A program made the translations under genes and the position numbers. The notes below the pieces were generated by a model. The model did no database searches and was not told the DNA's origin. It saw only the letters and a list, made by a program, of their open reading frames with translations. 64,000 nt of DNA, from assembly GCA_949775045.1 (NCBI GenBank), contig OX459097.1:558001-622000 (forward strand), written 5' to 3'. This document shows, in pieces, positions 1 through 10,095 of this stretch. Positions within the stretch are counted from its first letter, which is position 1. Every line of letters starts with the position of its first letter. This DNA comes from Metridium senile (Eukaryota > Cnidaria > Anthozoa > Actiniaria > Metridiidae).

Positions 1-119
1 CCAAGAATTGTAGTTGCAAAGGAACCACTTAATAAACACCCAAGATTGTGTTAGACTACTTATAATTTCTTACTTTCTCAGGATGATACCTTTAACAACA
101 TGTCTTTGTTTTATTTCAG

Positions 120-1761
120 TGCACAGGTATTCAATGCATTGTCATATCCCAACCCTATTCCTGCTAGTGTCACAGAAAATCTACCAAAACCAACAAGAGA
201 TGAAGCTATATCCTTCTTGGGCCACCTGTGTCGCTCTCTTAATGGACTGGTTACTGCTCTACACAAGTATGTCAAATATGAAACTTTTTGATGATTATTG
301 GTCATGGAAAATAATGAAAATTAAAGTCATGTAAAAAGTCATGCAATGTCATGGAAATTTAGAAACTTAAAAAAAAGTAAGAACCCTGAAGCTGTATCAT
401 GGCTAATGTCTATTAGGATATCAAAAGTACTGTTATTAAGCTCTATTAACATAGTTGTTGTTATTTTAGTGTTCTTAGAGTACCAGTTGAAGGGCTGAGT
501 GAACACCCACAGTCACTAGAGAGACTGATTTTCTTTATTGGATCATTCACAAAACAGGTTAGAATGTAAACAATTTATTAGTTCTCTTCTTCTTCCGTGT
601 TACCCCGTCTCTTTCTATAAGAAAATCCTTAGTTAATCATACCAGGCAGTTTTATACTGTAAGAATTACTGTTATTGTACTACTGGGTAGAATGAAGGCA
701 CCAAATCTGTGAAATACATATTTTTATTCACTTGACTCTGAAGATGACTTCCGCACAGGATGTCGAAACGTCAGTCACATCAAACAGCCCTTCTGAGGGC
801 TACATCCACCCGGATGATCCTATTACAAATATTGTTACTTCGACAAATATTGTTACTTCGATAAACACAAATACATATGTATTTGACTATTACATTACAT
901 TTTGTTTCACAGGCTCAATTCTTTGATTTCAACATTTTTCAGACATTGTACTACTTTATTTTTTTATATAATTTTCCAATATTTTATAACCACCTAAAAG
1001 TATTTCCATGTAATAACTGAATCATTTGCCTTTTCAGATTATTGGTCAAGACAGTCAAGTGTCTATTGAAGCTTTGTTATACTTCTGTCAAGACTCGAAC
1101 ACAAGGTAAACAAAAAAATATCACTTTATGACTGTAAAAGTTCAGTTTTTATTACTATCGCTCCCACATTATTCTCAAGTTTAAAATTACAGAAGATCCT
1201 GTATTGATATTGAGTGGCATAGTTGGCCGAGTGGTGAGAGAATAAGCCTTTTAAAACTGTGGTCCCAGCTGAGGAACCAGATCATATGTGAATTGAGTTT
1301 GTTTGATTTGTTGTTCCATACTATGTAACAAGGGTTTTTTCTCTGGCTTATTCAGTTTTTCAATGTCACACTTCTGAACTTTTCATTCTCAAGAAGACTG
1401 ACACAGCTGCTTTTGAAGCGTCATGTTTAATAAACATTTATATGTAAAAAGCATCAATCATTTCCTAGATTATAATCCATCAGCAAAAATGAACATGTGA
1501 TGAGTGATGTATGAAAAGAAGAGGTAGTGGGACTGAGTGCAGTTGAAAACTACACTGTTGTGAAAAGATTATTTATTTGATACCTGTATTGACAGTGTTT
1601 AATGTCTAATGTATTCAAAACGAGTCTCTGTCTCCCTATGCACAGTGAATTTAAATACTATGATCTATCTTTCTATTGTCAGGTCGGCATTAGTACAAGG
1701 AGTTTCCCAGTTGGACAGAGCTTTGGCAATGTTACAGCACTGTGCATCATGTATTGTATGA
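120..1761 (+). CDS. C-terminal exons of an unrecognised helical protein (5'-partial)
   Basis: Four exons can be joined with consensus splice sites and consistent phase: 120-266, 470-557, 1038-1105 and 1683-1761, ending in TGA at 1759-1761. They encode about 125 residues. The text is rich in Leu, Ile and Ala with regularly spaced hydrophobics (for example ERLIFFIGSFTKQ and EALLYFCQDS), which suggests an alpha-helical, HEAT-like C-terminus. I do not recognise the family. The first exon begins with one base that completes a codon from an upstream exon, so the gene starts outside the window. An AATAAA at 2334-2339 is a plausible polyadenylation signal, giving a 3' UTR of about 0.6 kb. The exon chain is seen in the sequence; the helical fold is inferred. 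Confidence 0.6.
735..835 (+). repeat. Dispersed repeat copy with GTCGAAACGTC core, intronic
   Basis: The stretch holds CTCTGAAGATGAC, then GTCGAAACGTC and a small hairpin (AGCCCTTCTGAGGGCT), and ends in CACCCGGATGATC. The same order of motifs recurs, more or less degraded, near 26.7 kb, 30.6 kb, 31.45 kb and, on the minus strand, near 36.0 kb. It lies between the second and third exons of the flanking gene. It is followed by a duplicated 18-bp stretch (ACAAATATTGTTACTTCG). Confidence 0.5.
1205..1440 (+). repeat. Possible tRNA-derived SINE remnant
   Basis: TTGGCCGAGTGGTGAGAG at about 1213 resembles the D-arm (box A) of a Leu/Ser-type tRNA. No good box B follows, so at best this is a decayed SINE head inside the last intron of the gene at the left edge of the window. 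It is not a functional tRNA gene. Confidence 0.3.
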
Positions 1762-2345
1762 TGACTAGTGATTTACAGAAGAACTTTACCTGAGACAATG
1801 TACATGATAAATTGTACAGCCACAAACATGCCTGACTTCATTCTACATCTGAAATATTAGTACATTGTATGGAATATTGGCAGGAATCTGGACAAAAACA
1901 TGGCTTGTCATCACATTAGAGACATGTACCATGCTATTCCATACAGAAACAAGGGTTATTTCATGCATCTGATATGTCATTGTATATGATATATTGTACT
2001 GGTATCGTCTACCTGGACACTTATCAAAGACCTTTACCATCAGATCTTAAAATGCCAGCAAACAATTATAGTTCTATCAAATGAACATTGTAGTTTTTCA
2101 AGAAAAGTTATTCACAAGATTCTTTATGTCTAAGTAGAGATAAAACCAGTCTCTTACACAATGTATATCTAACAATGACCTAAATGTCATTACCATGAAG
2201 TGTAAGCAGACAAAATGTGCCACAACAGAGGTGGTTATCAAGTCATTTCAAAGAAATTCTTACAGGTGTTATGTTATTTACAAGATTTCTTCTTTGATCC
2301 TAAGAAAATAGAGATATATTTTATTGGTTTATAAATAAAATGATA
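1762..2345 (+). other. Probable 3' UTR with AATAAA at 2334
   Basis: No coding region is visible. The stretch follows the TGA at 1759-1761 and contains AATAAA at 2334-2339 followed by AT-rich DNA, so it is best read as the 3' UTR of the preceding gene. Confidence 0.45.
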
Positions 2346-2935
2346 ATTATATATACATGTAGTTTTCTCTTTATTCTACCGATAACTTATTGATGCTCAG
2401 TTGCTTTTGGTGTTGGGCTAGCAATAGGCTTTTTTCAGGACCTGGTCACATTAACATTTCCAAAAAATACAAGAGTAGCACAAAATGAATTCATCAAATT
2501 ATATGAGTTTATATAGCTGACTGACAAGACTTGCCAGTCAGTCATACTTGCTGTTTGCTATTTTTGATGATTTCAAAAAATTCTCAGACTAAGTTTTTAA
2601 AATTATGTTGAGCTAGAACATTCAGAGAATGTTTGTTCTGACAGTCACTTTTGAATTCTGGAATTCTTTTTGTGCTACTGTTAGTTTTGTTGTTGTTGAA
2701 ATGGTCACATGACTAGGTCCTGCAAAAGGCCTATTTGTTCATCCATTTCAAGCAGAGCTATGCACAGCTTGATGCAGAATGTAAATCATTCTCTGGCAGC
2801 AATTCTTTCTTCAGACTTGGTCATATTTGCAATTACTCGGCTTTTGATTTCTTGGCACTGCTCCCTTCTAAAATGGAATAATTTAGGAACATTAGCATGG
2901 CAAACATTAAAAACATGATTGTGTCTTGCTTAATG
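2346..2935. other. Intergenic DNA, nothing recognised
   Basis: AT-rich single-copy-looking sequence with no supported exon on either strand and no repeat I can name. Confidence 0.5.
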
Positions 2936-3137
2936 GTGAAATGATCAACAACTATAATGATAGTAATGGTGATAGTGATGATGATGGCAATGTAGTGATA
3001 GTGATGATGACGGCATATTGATAGTGATGATGACTTCATTGATTTTGATGGTGATGATGATGGTTTTGATGGTGATGACATTGGTGATGATGATGGTTGT
3101 GATTTTTATGGTGATGACATTGATAATGATGTTGATA
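2936..3137 (+). repeat. GAT-rich microsatellite interrupted by a LINE
   Basis: Degenerate GATGAT/GGTGAT repeats. They run directly into retrotransposon sequence at about 3138. Similar GAT-rich sequence reappears at about 4537 (GTAGTGATGATTATGATAAAG), so the LINE appears to have landed inside this microsatellite. Confidence 0.7.
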
Positions 3138-4535
3138 AATGAGAGTGATAGTATATTAATAGAAAAACTCGAATATTATGGAGTCAGAGGCATTGCAAAG
3201 ACATGGTTTACTTCTTATCTTTATAATCGTAAACAATTTGTCACTATTAATAACTCTACTTCTGAACTAGAAACAATTACAACAGGAATTCCACAAGGGT
3301 CTGTGCTTGGACCAATTTTATTTTTAATTTATATAAACGATTTTCATCTTTCTTCTTCCCTATTTGAATTCCATCTATTTGCAGATGATGCCAACTTATT
3401 CTATAGAAACAAAAACATAAACGTATTACAACAAAAAATAAGTGCAGAGTTAAATAAAATCCATTTATGGCTTTGCACTAATAAACTTTCACTCAACATT
3501 AAGAAGTCTAATTTTGTTTTATTCCATTCACGACAAAAAAAAGTAGATGTAAACTTTCAGCTTAAATTGAATAACAAAATGTTAAAAAAGGAAAAAAGTA
3601 TCAGATATCTAGGTATTTACATTGATAGTAATTTGTCATGGAAAGATCATGTTGAATATATATCTAAAAAGATCAAACGAAATATAGGAATATTATCGAA
3701 ATTACGTTATTATATCAATACTCCTGTTCTTGTAAATCTTTATTATGCGCTTATTTATCCATTCCTGATTTACGGAATTTTGGCTTGGGGTCACACTTAT
3801 CAAACTACTCTAAAACCAATAACTGTATTACAGAAGAGGGCTTTGCGACTGATTAACTTTTCTCCTTTTTATGATCATACAAGTCCTATCTTCAAAAACC
3901 TAAATATTCTCAAACTGTCTGATCTTATAGAATACTGTACCGCGATATTCATGTACAAATTTAAAAATAACGATTTACCATATAATTTTCATAATTTCTT
4001 TAAAAATATTTCTGAGGTACATAACTATAAAACAAGATCAGCAGCAAAACAAAACCTATATTTACCAAAAGTAAAAACAAATTATGGCAAATTCAATATC
4101 AAATTCGCAGGTACAAAAATCTGGAACTCTCTTGAGGAAGATGTGAAAACTGATCGTTCTCTAAAAAAATTCAAAGCTCGTATCAAAATAAACATTTTGG
4201 ATACTTACTAATTATTTTTCTATCAGAAAAAAAATTTCTGATATTTATTTCCTTCTAATTTGCCATAATATTGTGTATTGTGTGTGTGAATATACGTGTG
4301 TGTGTGTGTATGTGATGTTATGTTAGCCTAAAATATAACTTTTTTTCTTTATTACAAAAACCACTTTCTTCTTTACAAATACAATAAACTTATACCAATA
4401 GATAATGGACCTAACAACTTATTAACTCTTAAAGTTATTAGTTAGGACCACTACCTAAAGATAATCTATTCTAAATTATATTTTTATAAAATATTGTAAT
4501 TATTTCATGCAAGGTAGAAATAAAAAAAAAAAAAA
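3138..4535 (+). mobile_element. 5'-truncated non-LTR retrotransposon (LINE) with RT fragment
   Basis: The reading frame to the TAA at 4209-4211 encodes the C-terminal part of a non-LTR reverse transcriptase. Visible marks are GIPQGSVLGP, the catalytic FADD (3378-3389), the LSLNIKKS and IRYLGIYID blocks, and the typical C-terminal segment ending near KIWNSLEE. Endonuclease, fingers and most of the palm are missing, as expected of 5' truncation. An AT-rich 3' UTR ends in a run of A at about 4520-4535. The apparent upstream methionines are translated microsatellite, so the true element begins near ESDSILIEKLEYYG. The RT looks jockey/CR1-like, but the clade is uncertain. With no intact 5' half it cannot be autonomous. 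Confidence 0.85.
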
Positions 4536-4613
4536 ATGTTGTTGTAGTGATGATTATGATAAAGACGATGTTGAAAGTGGCAAATGATTTTAAAGCGTAC
4601 ACGTTGATGATAC

Positions 4614-5117
4614 TCAATCTATGTTCATAATACCTTCATCTTTCTTCGATCCTTCATTATGTGTCATCAGTCGTATATCACTGCCTCGTTTCCCGTGTAG
4701 CACGATATGTTTTTGAATGTCTGTCAGTTCTTTGCCGTACTTCGTTGCCGATGATGTTATCGTAGCATCGCTATACTTCTCATCCTTTTCTCGTTCTTCT
4801 AAGCTTACAACAGGTGCAGCAGCAAGTACAGCAGGGTTGTATTGTGTAGATAGTTTATCCCAGTCAACTAATGCCTCTTCTTGCATAGTTTTTAAAAACT
4901 TGGGTTTACCAACAGTAGCAAACAAAGTGTGGGGCGAGGGTAGTTTAGAAGCTGCTGAAATACTCGTTTCATTTTTATCATCCTCTTTGTTTATATTCTT
5001 ACATTCTTGGTACGTTTCTTCGTCATCTTCTGAATCTGAGCTCGAGCTGTCGTCCCCGGCAGTAAAGAAAGACAAAGGATCTTTTTGTTCTTCTTTTTCT
5101 TCATGTTTGTCCGCCAT
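4614..5117 (-). CDS. C1orf52-like (UPF0690 family) protein
   Basis: Intronless frame of 167 residues. The N-terminus carries DPLSFFTAGDDSSSSDSEDDEE, matching the acidic-serine DPLSYF...SSSSGSSDEED start of vertebrate C1orf52. It is followed by LPSPHTLFATVGKPKFL and a VDWDKL motif, which align with the conserved LPGP..LF..V..P.FL and .DWE core. I chose ATG at 5117 because it sits in a strong Kozak context (AAGATGGCG) and directly precedes the conserved block. An in-frame ATG at 5210 would add 31 basic residues not seen in relatives. The family is small and its function is unknown. The gene lies head-to-head with the C9orf78-like gene, start codons about 150 bp apart. Family assignment is by short motifs, so moderate confidence. 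Confidence 0.6.
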   Translation of the reverse strand: MADKHEEKEEQKDPLSFFTAGDDSSSSDSEDDEETYQECKNINKEDDKNETSISAASKLPSPHTLFATVGKPKFLKTMQEEALVDWDKLSTQYNPAVLAAAPVVSLEEREKDEKYSDATITSSATKYGKELTDIQKHIVLHGKRGSDIRLMTHNEGSKKDEGIMNID

Positions 5118-5270
5118 CTTGAATAATGAGCTGTCAATACAAATGACCAGCGGATTGTCTAGTTTCCAGTCTTTTGCGCGGCGTAATATTTTCAAAATGG
5201 CGGCTCGCATGGCATTGGAAAGTTTTTGATCTTTTGTTTGTTGTAGTTCTATGTTTAAAGGTTATACAAA
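5118..5270. promoter_or_regulatory. Bidirectional promoter between divergent genes, with YY1-type motifs
   Basis: Only 153 bp separate the two start codons. CAAAATGGCGGC (about 5193-5204, plus strand) matches the YY1 consensus. A second copy, CAAGATGGCGG on the minus strand, overlaps the C1orf52-like start codon at about 5109-5119. GCGCGGCG lies at 5176-5183. No TATA box is placed to serve either gene. This is a typical housekeeping divergent promoter; initiation sites are inferred. Confidence 0.6.
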
Positions 5271-7239
5271 ATGAGCAGAAGAAATTACCGAAAAAGAAGA
5301 GTGGCAGAAGACGAAGATGATGCAAACGAACAAGTATCAACTACAGATTTGCTGGAAGAGCGCAAAGAAATACAAAAATTTCGCAAACGACCAAAAGGTG
5401 TTTCTGCAGTTGGGTTAGCTTTGGGTAAAGAACTTCCTCCAGAAGAAAGCGCTGTTAACGATCCATTCAAGATGAAGACTGGAGGGTTAATACAAATGAA
5501 TGATTTAATCCAGGATCGTGATCGAGATCGGGATGACGAAGGTACGGGAATGTCTGTAAACATTGGAGCTAACTTCGCCGCAGAGACAAATCGACGAGAT
5601 GAAGACACAATGATGTTGAAATACATCGAGGAAGAGATGACCAAACGAAAAGGATCTGATCAAGATGATAAAGATGATCCTAAAAATAAGTAAGTATAAG
5701 GCCTTACACTGAAACATTTGAATCAAAAACGATGTGCATGCTAGGATTGCTCTAAACTTGGATGTTTGACAAGAATGAACACTATCAATACCTGCAAATG
5801 ATATACAGTTGCAGAAACTCTTTGACTCTTTGTGGAATGAGCACCATAGAAATCACTGTTGTTTAATGTGTGCTTATCATTGGCAGGGTATAACAACATT
5901 TTTTTTAAAATCATCAATTGAATATGCAGTATGTTATGCAGTAAAACATTGTTTTTTCATTTTTAATGATAGAGATTTGCATAGAGGTCTGTTAACAGAG
6001 AATAACTGTTGTCTTTTTATTTTAAAGATTGAAAACAAAAGAAGATTTGCTGTATGAAGTTCCCAAGAATATAAATGTACAATCAAAGTTAATGAAATCA
6101 GAAGAGATGTTATCCAATCAAATGTTGTCAGGCATTCCAGAGGTAGACTTAGGAATATCAGCTAAAATAAGAAACATTGAAGCTACTGAAGAAGCTAAAA
6201 TGAAGATGCTGGAACTGAGATCCAAGAAGAAAACAGGTCCTACTGAGATGGTACCTACAAATATGGCATCTAACTTCATGCTGCACAGTCGATGTAAGTA
6301 CCGATCATGGTAACATAGTGGAATGGTTATGTTGACGGTCATCATGATAGTGATAATGATGACAATGATGGTAATGATAAAGGTGATGATGTACAGTGTA
6401 ATATATCAAACACGAGAAATAGTGTTTCATCAGGTTTTCAAACACCGAAAAATTGGTTGAAAAAACGAGGCGCAGCCAAGTTTTTTTGTGCCCATTTTGA
6501 GGTGTTTGAAAACCTGATGAATCACTCTTTCGAGTGTTGGATATATTACTTAATCTCAAATTATTGGATAATTAATGGAGAAATTCAAAGTGAAGTTGGC
6601 TTAATTTTATGCAAGTGTTTCATCAGATTTCAAACTCCTTCACGCTAGTGATTTTGTCTTTGTTTTCTCTTCATTAATTATTCATGAGTTTTAGAAGATA
6701 AGGATGATGATTGTGATAAGGATGGTGGTGGTGGTGGTGATAATGATGGCAATGGTAATGATGATAGATGGTTTGATAATAATGACAATGATGGGTGACA
6801 GTAATGATAAGGATGATGATTGTGATAAGGATGGTGGTGGTGGTGATGATGGTGATAATGATGGCAATGATAGATATATTATTATAATGATGATGATGGT
6901 AGTGATGGTGATAGTGATGATGTTGACAAAGATAGTAGTGACAAAGGCACCAATGATGGTGATGATAAATGCACTATTGAAGATATCAAATTATATTCAA
7001 ATGGTATTTTGGTTGTAGTTTTCGATGAGCAAAGATCAATAGATGCTGAGAGTAAAAAAGCAGCCAAGCGAAAAGCATTAGAAGAAGAAAAGAAACAAGT
7101 CAAAGAACCAACTGTCGTTGCCATGGAGTCAAGTGTGGACAGCTCACAGAATAAAACCAACAAGAAGGACAAATCATCTGATGACTTTTATTATGAGAAG
7201 TTTAGGAAGAGAGCAAGAGATAATTGGAGATATCAGTAG
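5271..7239 (+). CDS. C9orf78: C9orf78/TLS1-family spliceosome-associated protein
   Basis: Three exons join in frame: 5271-5689, 6028-6293 and 7019-7239, with GTAAGT donors and AG acceptors, giving 301 residues (human protein about 289). Conserved blocks appear in order: RKRPKGVSAVGLALG, DPFKMKTGGLI, AAETNRRDEDTMMLKYIEEE, the signature EEMLSNQMLSGIPEVDLGI, PTNMASNFMLHSRF, and a C-terminal DDFYYEKFRKRARD. The family (Hepatocellular carcinoma-associated antigen 59; fission yeast Tls1) is nuclear and binds spliceosomal components such as BRR2, influencing splice-site choice. The start lies just downstream of the shared divergent promoter. Intron 1 is plain. Intron 2 carries a MITE and a GAT-rich microsatellite. 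No frame damage is seen. Confidence 0.93.
6398..6549. mobile_element. MITE with about 45-bp terminal inverted repeats (intron 2 of C9orf78-like gene)
   Basis: The left arm begins GTAATATATCAAACACGAG and continues through TCATCAGGTTTTCAAACACC. The right arm is its imperfect reverse complement, from GGTGTTTGAAAACCTGATGA to GTTGGATATATTAC. About 60 bp of unique DNA lie between. No coding capacity. The family is not assigned. Confidence 0.7.
6690..6965 (+). repeat. GAT/GGT-rich microsatellite in intron 2
   Basis: Degenerate GATGATGGTGATAATG repeats with an internal duplication: GATAAGGATGATGATTGTGATAAGG occurs in near-identical form at about 6697 and 6807. It lies just upstream of the acceptor of the third exon (7019) of the C9orf78-like gene. 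Confidence 0.75.
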
Positions 7240-7289
7240 ACAGACTCAGCAACTTATATACACCTATTTAAAAACAGTGTCTTGGCTTA

Positions 7290-7374
7290 TGGACCAAGCA
7301 TCAAGCCAAGGCTGAAATGAATACAGTGGAACCCTGTTAATCTGGCAACCGAAGGGACAGCCCAAAGTGGCCGT

Positions 7375-7408
<34 letters not shown>

Positions 7409-7785
7409 CACTTTATTTCAATAGGGTAGAATTACACAAGTAATTTTCATCTAGGCCCTATTAACGGGGTGGCCACATTAAGTGGGTAAATTTAATAGAA
7501 AATGTGTGGACATGCATTTCGTCAGGACCTAAAAAACTGGCCGCAACAATGGGGTGGCATTATTAAGCAGGTGGCGATAAGGCGGGGTTCCACTGTACTT
7601 GCTTTGTGCTGGTAATGTATTGAAATCTGACTTAAACAGAATTCAAACTAATAACAACATGTGAGAATTTTAACATGCACTTGTCTGACATTATATTACA
7701 ATCAATTCTGCTGATAACAATTCTGATTTCAATACTTTACCAGCACAAAACCAGCATTCATTTCGGTCTTGGCTTGATACTTGAG
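7290..7785. repeat. Long inverted repeat, interrupted by a MITE
   Basis: CATCAAGCCAAGGCTGAAATGAATA (about 7298-7323) and, after the MITE, TTTGTGCTGGTAATGTATTG (about 7605) together form one arm. The other arm is the reverse complement of about 7722-7783 (ACTTTACCAGCACAAAACC through TTCGGTCTTGGCTTGATAC). Removing the MITE restores one continuous arm of roughly 60 bp, so the inverted repeat is older than the insertion. Confidence 0.7.
7324..7595. mobile_element. pogo/Tigger-like MITE with TA target duplication
   Basis: The element starts CAGTGGAACCCTGTTAAT and ends GCGGGGTTCCACTG, so the termini are inverted repeats. It is flanked by TA on both sides (7322-7323 and 7596-7597). TA duplication plus CAGTGGAACC ends suit the Tc1/mariner superfamily (pogo/Tigger type). 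It has no transposase and includes an AAT microsatellite at about 7376-7408. Confidence 0.75.
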
Positions 7786-8439
7786 TCACAACAATGATTT
7801 TTGATATCTTTTTCAAAACATCTTGATGGTCTGAGACATGAATAATTCAGACGGCAGCAAAATTTGATATACTAAAAGCCAAACAACATAATTTGTACAT
7901 TCTTACCCCAAAAAAGCGTATAAAATCTTTGATATCTTCACAGGAAAAAAATAGATTTGCCTTGAATAACAAAGTTTTATTCACTCTTTCACATGAAGGT
8001 ACCTTTAGGTCTATATTTTGGAATATTTTTGATGACATGAATGAAAAAACTATTCACAAGTGTTTCCAAATCATTCTGTTATTCTATTACTCCAATCTTT
8101 GTCATGTTTTGTAAATAAATGTTTTAAAAATAAAAAAATAGACACATTTATTTGTTATTTATTACTCTAACCCTTGAGACAAAATAGTAGATGACTGATT
8201 GGTGATCATTTATTACTCTTTTGGGGTCCCTGTGGCCATGGTGGGGTTCCTGTGTCATTAACAGGAACGCCTGGACAACCATTGACCGGTTTCATCACCT
8301 GCCGTAACACGTCTTTCAAGTTTTCTTCGTAGTTCTTCGTAGTTTTCAACCCATTTGTATACTCGAAACAAATTTATCCGTGTGATTATCCTGTAAAGGT
8401 GTCTTCTGGTATATCCTTGTGTTTCTTTAACGATTCAAA

Positions 8440-9135
8440 ATGGCGACAAGAAGGCCAACAGGAACAGACTCGAAACAAAGACCTTCGATGAACTCTACGA
8501 CTACTAACAACGAAAATGAAGTGTATAACATACAACAACACAAACAGGAATCCTTGTTTGACAGATTACACATGTTAGACGTCGAGATATCGAGGAAGTT
8601 AAGCGTCTGTGCCGGTAAAGATGATGGTTGGCGTAGCTTTCTTATCGTACTTGAAATCTCTGGCCATGGTATCCCATGGATCACTGGTCTCGTGTTTGCC
8701 ATCTACAAACTACGGGATCATCAACAGCAGTACGCCTTGAATGTCCTTATTGCTATGTTTCTTGACTTAGCTATAGTAGGGCTGCTTAAAGTGTTATTTC
8801 GACGTCAGCGTCCAGTTTATAATCAACAAGATATGTTTGTAACAGTGTCAGTAGATAACTATTCCTTCCCATCAGGCCATTCGACACGAGCTGCCATGGT
8901 AGCAGCACTATTTAGTCTTATAACATCAAAACCCTTGTATCGACTAGTGGCTAGTGTGTGGGCTATCGGCATAGCTCTATCAAGAGTGGTTCTAGGTCGT
9001 CATCATGTCAGCGATGTTGTGTTTGGTGTTATGATTGGTTTATTACAATACTGGATTGTCATCTATCTATGGTTGCCATTGGATACATGTCACAAGCTTT
9101 TAGAATTGATACCATATATGGACATAGTACAATAA
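8440..9135 (+). CDS. PLPP6: PLPP6-type polyisoprenoid diphosphate/phosphate phosphohydrolase (PAP2 family)
   Basis: Intronless 231-residue frame, as the mammalian PLPP6 gene is also intronless. It carries all three lipid phosphate phosphatase motifs: KVLFRRQRP at residues 117-125 (KX6RP), PSGH at 144-147, and SRVVLGRHHVSD at 181-192 (SRX5HX3D with catalytic His188). Hydrophobic segments around residues 66-90, 96-116, 150-162, 166-181 and 193-213 suit an ER/nuclear-envelope membrane enzyme with the active site between helices. Family members dephosphorylate presqualene, farnesyl and geranylgeranyl diphosphates. The start context is AAAATGGCG, and the N-terminal 35 residues are polar and poorly conserved. 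It is shorter than the human protein (about 295) because of a reduced N-terminus. Substrate is inferred from family. Confidence 0.9.
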   Translation: MATRRPTGTDSKQRPSMNSTTTNNENEVYNIQQHKQESLFDRLHMLDVEISRKLSVCAGKDDGWRSFLIVLEISGHGIPWITGLVFAIYKLRDHQQQYALNVLIAMFLDLAIVGLLKVLFRRQRPVYNQQDMFVTVSVDNYSFPSGHSTRAAMVAALFSLITSKPLYRLVASVWAIGIALSRVVLGRHHVSDVVFGVMIGLLQYWIVIYLWLPLDTCHKLLELIPYMDIVQ

Positions 9136-10095
9136 TGACATCATTGATGGGTTTGCAATCCAAATACAACATGGTTATGATTCCAATTTGATATCTTTCT
9201 TGAATATTTTTATATATGATTACTTTAACATATGATTATGATGATACATACAATTGCATGTATGTTAATGATGATGAATGAATGACTGCGGCTGACTTTA
9301 TTCAGAATAACTCTGGATTAAGAGGGGGACTTGATGGACTAATCAAAGTCAGTTTACAAAGTTTTAGGGATATGGTGTATAGTTTTAGCATTATAGTTTT
9401 AACATTTTAATTAAAGTTCACTGGTGTGTTATGCGGTCAAGCATTGGCAATGGAATGGTTGTACCAGCATCCTTAGTGGTTCTTTTACGTCTACTGCAGG
9501 GTCAAGAGGAAAGTTGACGGACCTCCGGTTTGACATACTTATCTGAGACAAAATGAAGGTCTAATCATTTGTGCATGTCAGTACAAAGACAGCACCTTCT
9601 CAATAGTATTGGTCTGATCAGGACTAGGACCCTTATATCCCACACTTGATAGACCGGGAAGCTTTAATGATGTTTATGATGTTGTGTGTATGTACAGTAC
9701 AAATATGGACACTTGAGCTTGATACCAGATACACTCTCTACTTGAATATAGTATAATCCAATAACACCAACACAATGAACTTTACAATTATTATTATCAT
9801 GATTTGGAATATGAGGGATACAAATTTGAATACTTATAATGATAATGTTTAATGAGGGAGCCTACTCGCAAAGGCAATTTTCAGCAATTTTCACTTGTCG
9901 ATTACTATTAAATTAAATACTTCATATGATCATTTAACAACGTTGTTATAATCACCTAACTTGTATTAAATGAATGTGGTGCAGGGTTTTACAAACATGA
10001 AAAATATTAGTAATACATTTCTTTAGGAAATGACAAATGATTTGCTTTGCTAGTAACAGTTTCATGTCATATTTACCCTTAAGGTCACACTTATT
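9136..10095. other. Intergenic DNA, nothing recognised
   Basis: Includes the PLPP6-type 3' UTR. AT-rich, without a supported exon, RNA gene or nameable repeat. Confidence 0.5.

Larger units (their letters stand above)
7240..8140 (+). other. Probable 3' UTR of the C9orf78-like gene
   Basis: No further coding exon is seen after the TAG at 7237-7239. AATAAA lies at 8114-8119 and a second run at about 8131. The region contains a long inverted repeat split by a MITE, both listed separately. UTR status is inferred from the position of the polyadenylation signal. Confidence 0.4.

Noticed and set aside
3018..3137. Met-rich N-terminus of the 3-kb reverse transcriptase frame
   Set aside because: It is translated GAT microsatellite upstream of the truncated LINE.
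5118..5210. Upstream in-frame Met (5210) for the C1orf52-like gene
   Set aside because: It would add 31 residues absent from the family and would use up most of the divergent promoter. The ATG at 5117 has a better Kozak context and directly precedes the conserved block.
8958..9191. Second frame overlapping the PLPP6-type gene
   Set aside because: An out-of-frame shadow; the main frame holds all catalytic motifs.
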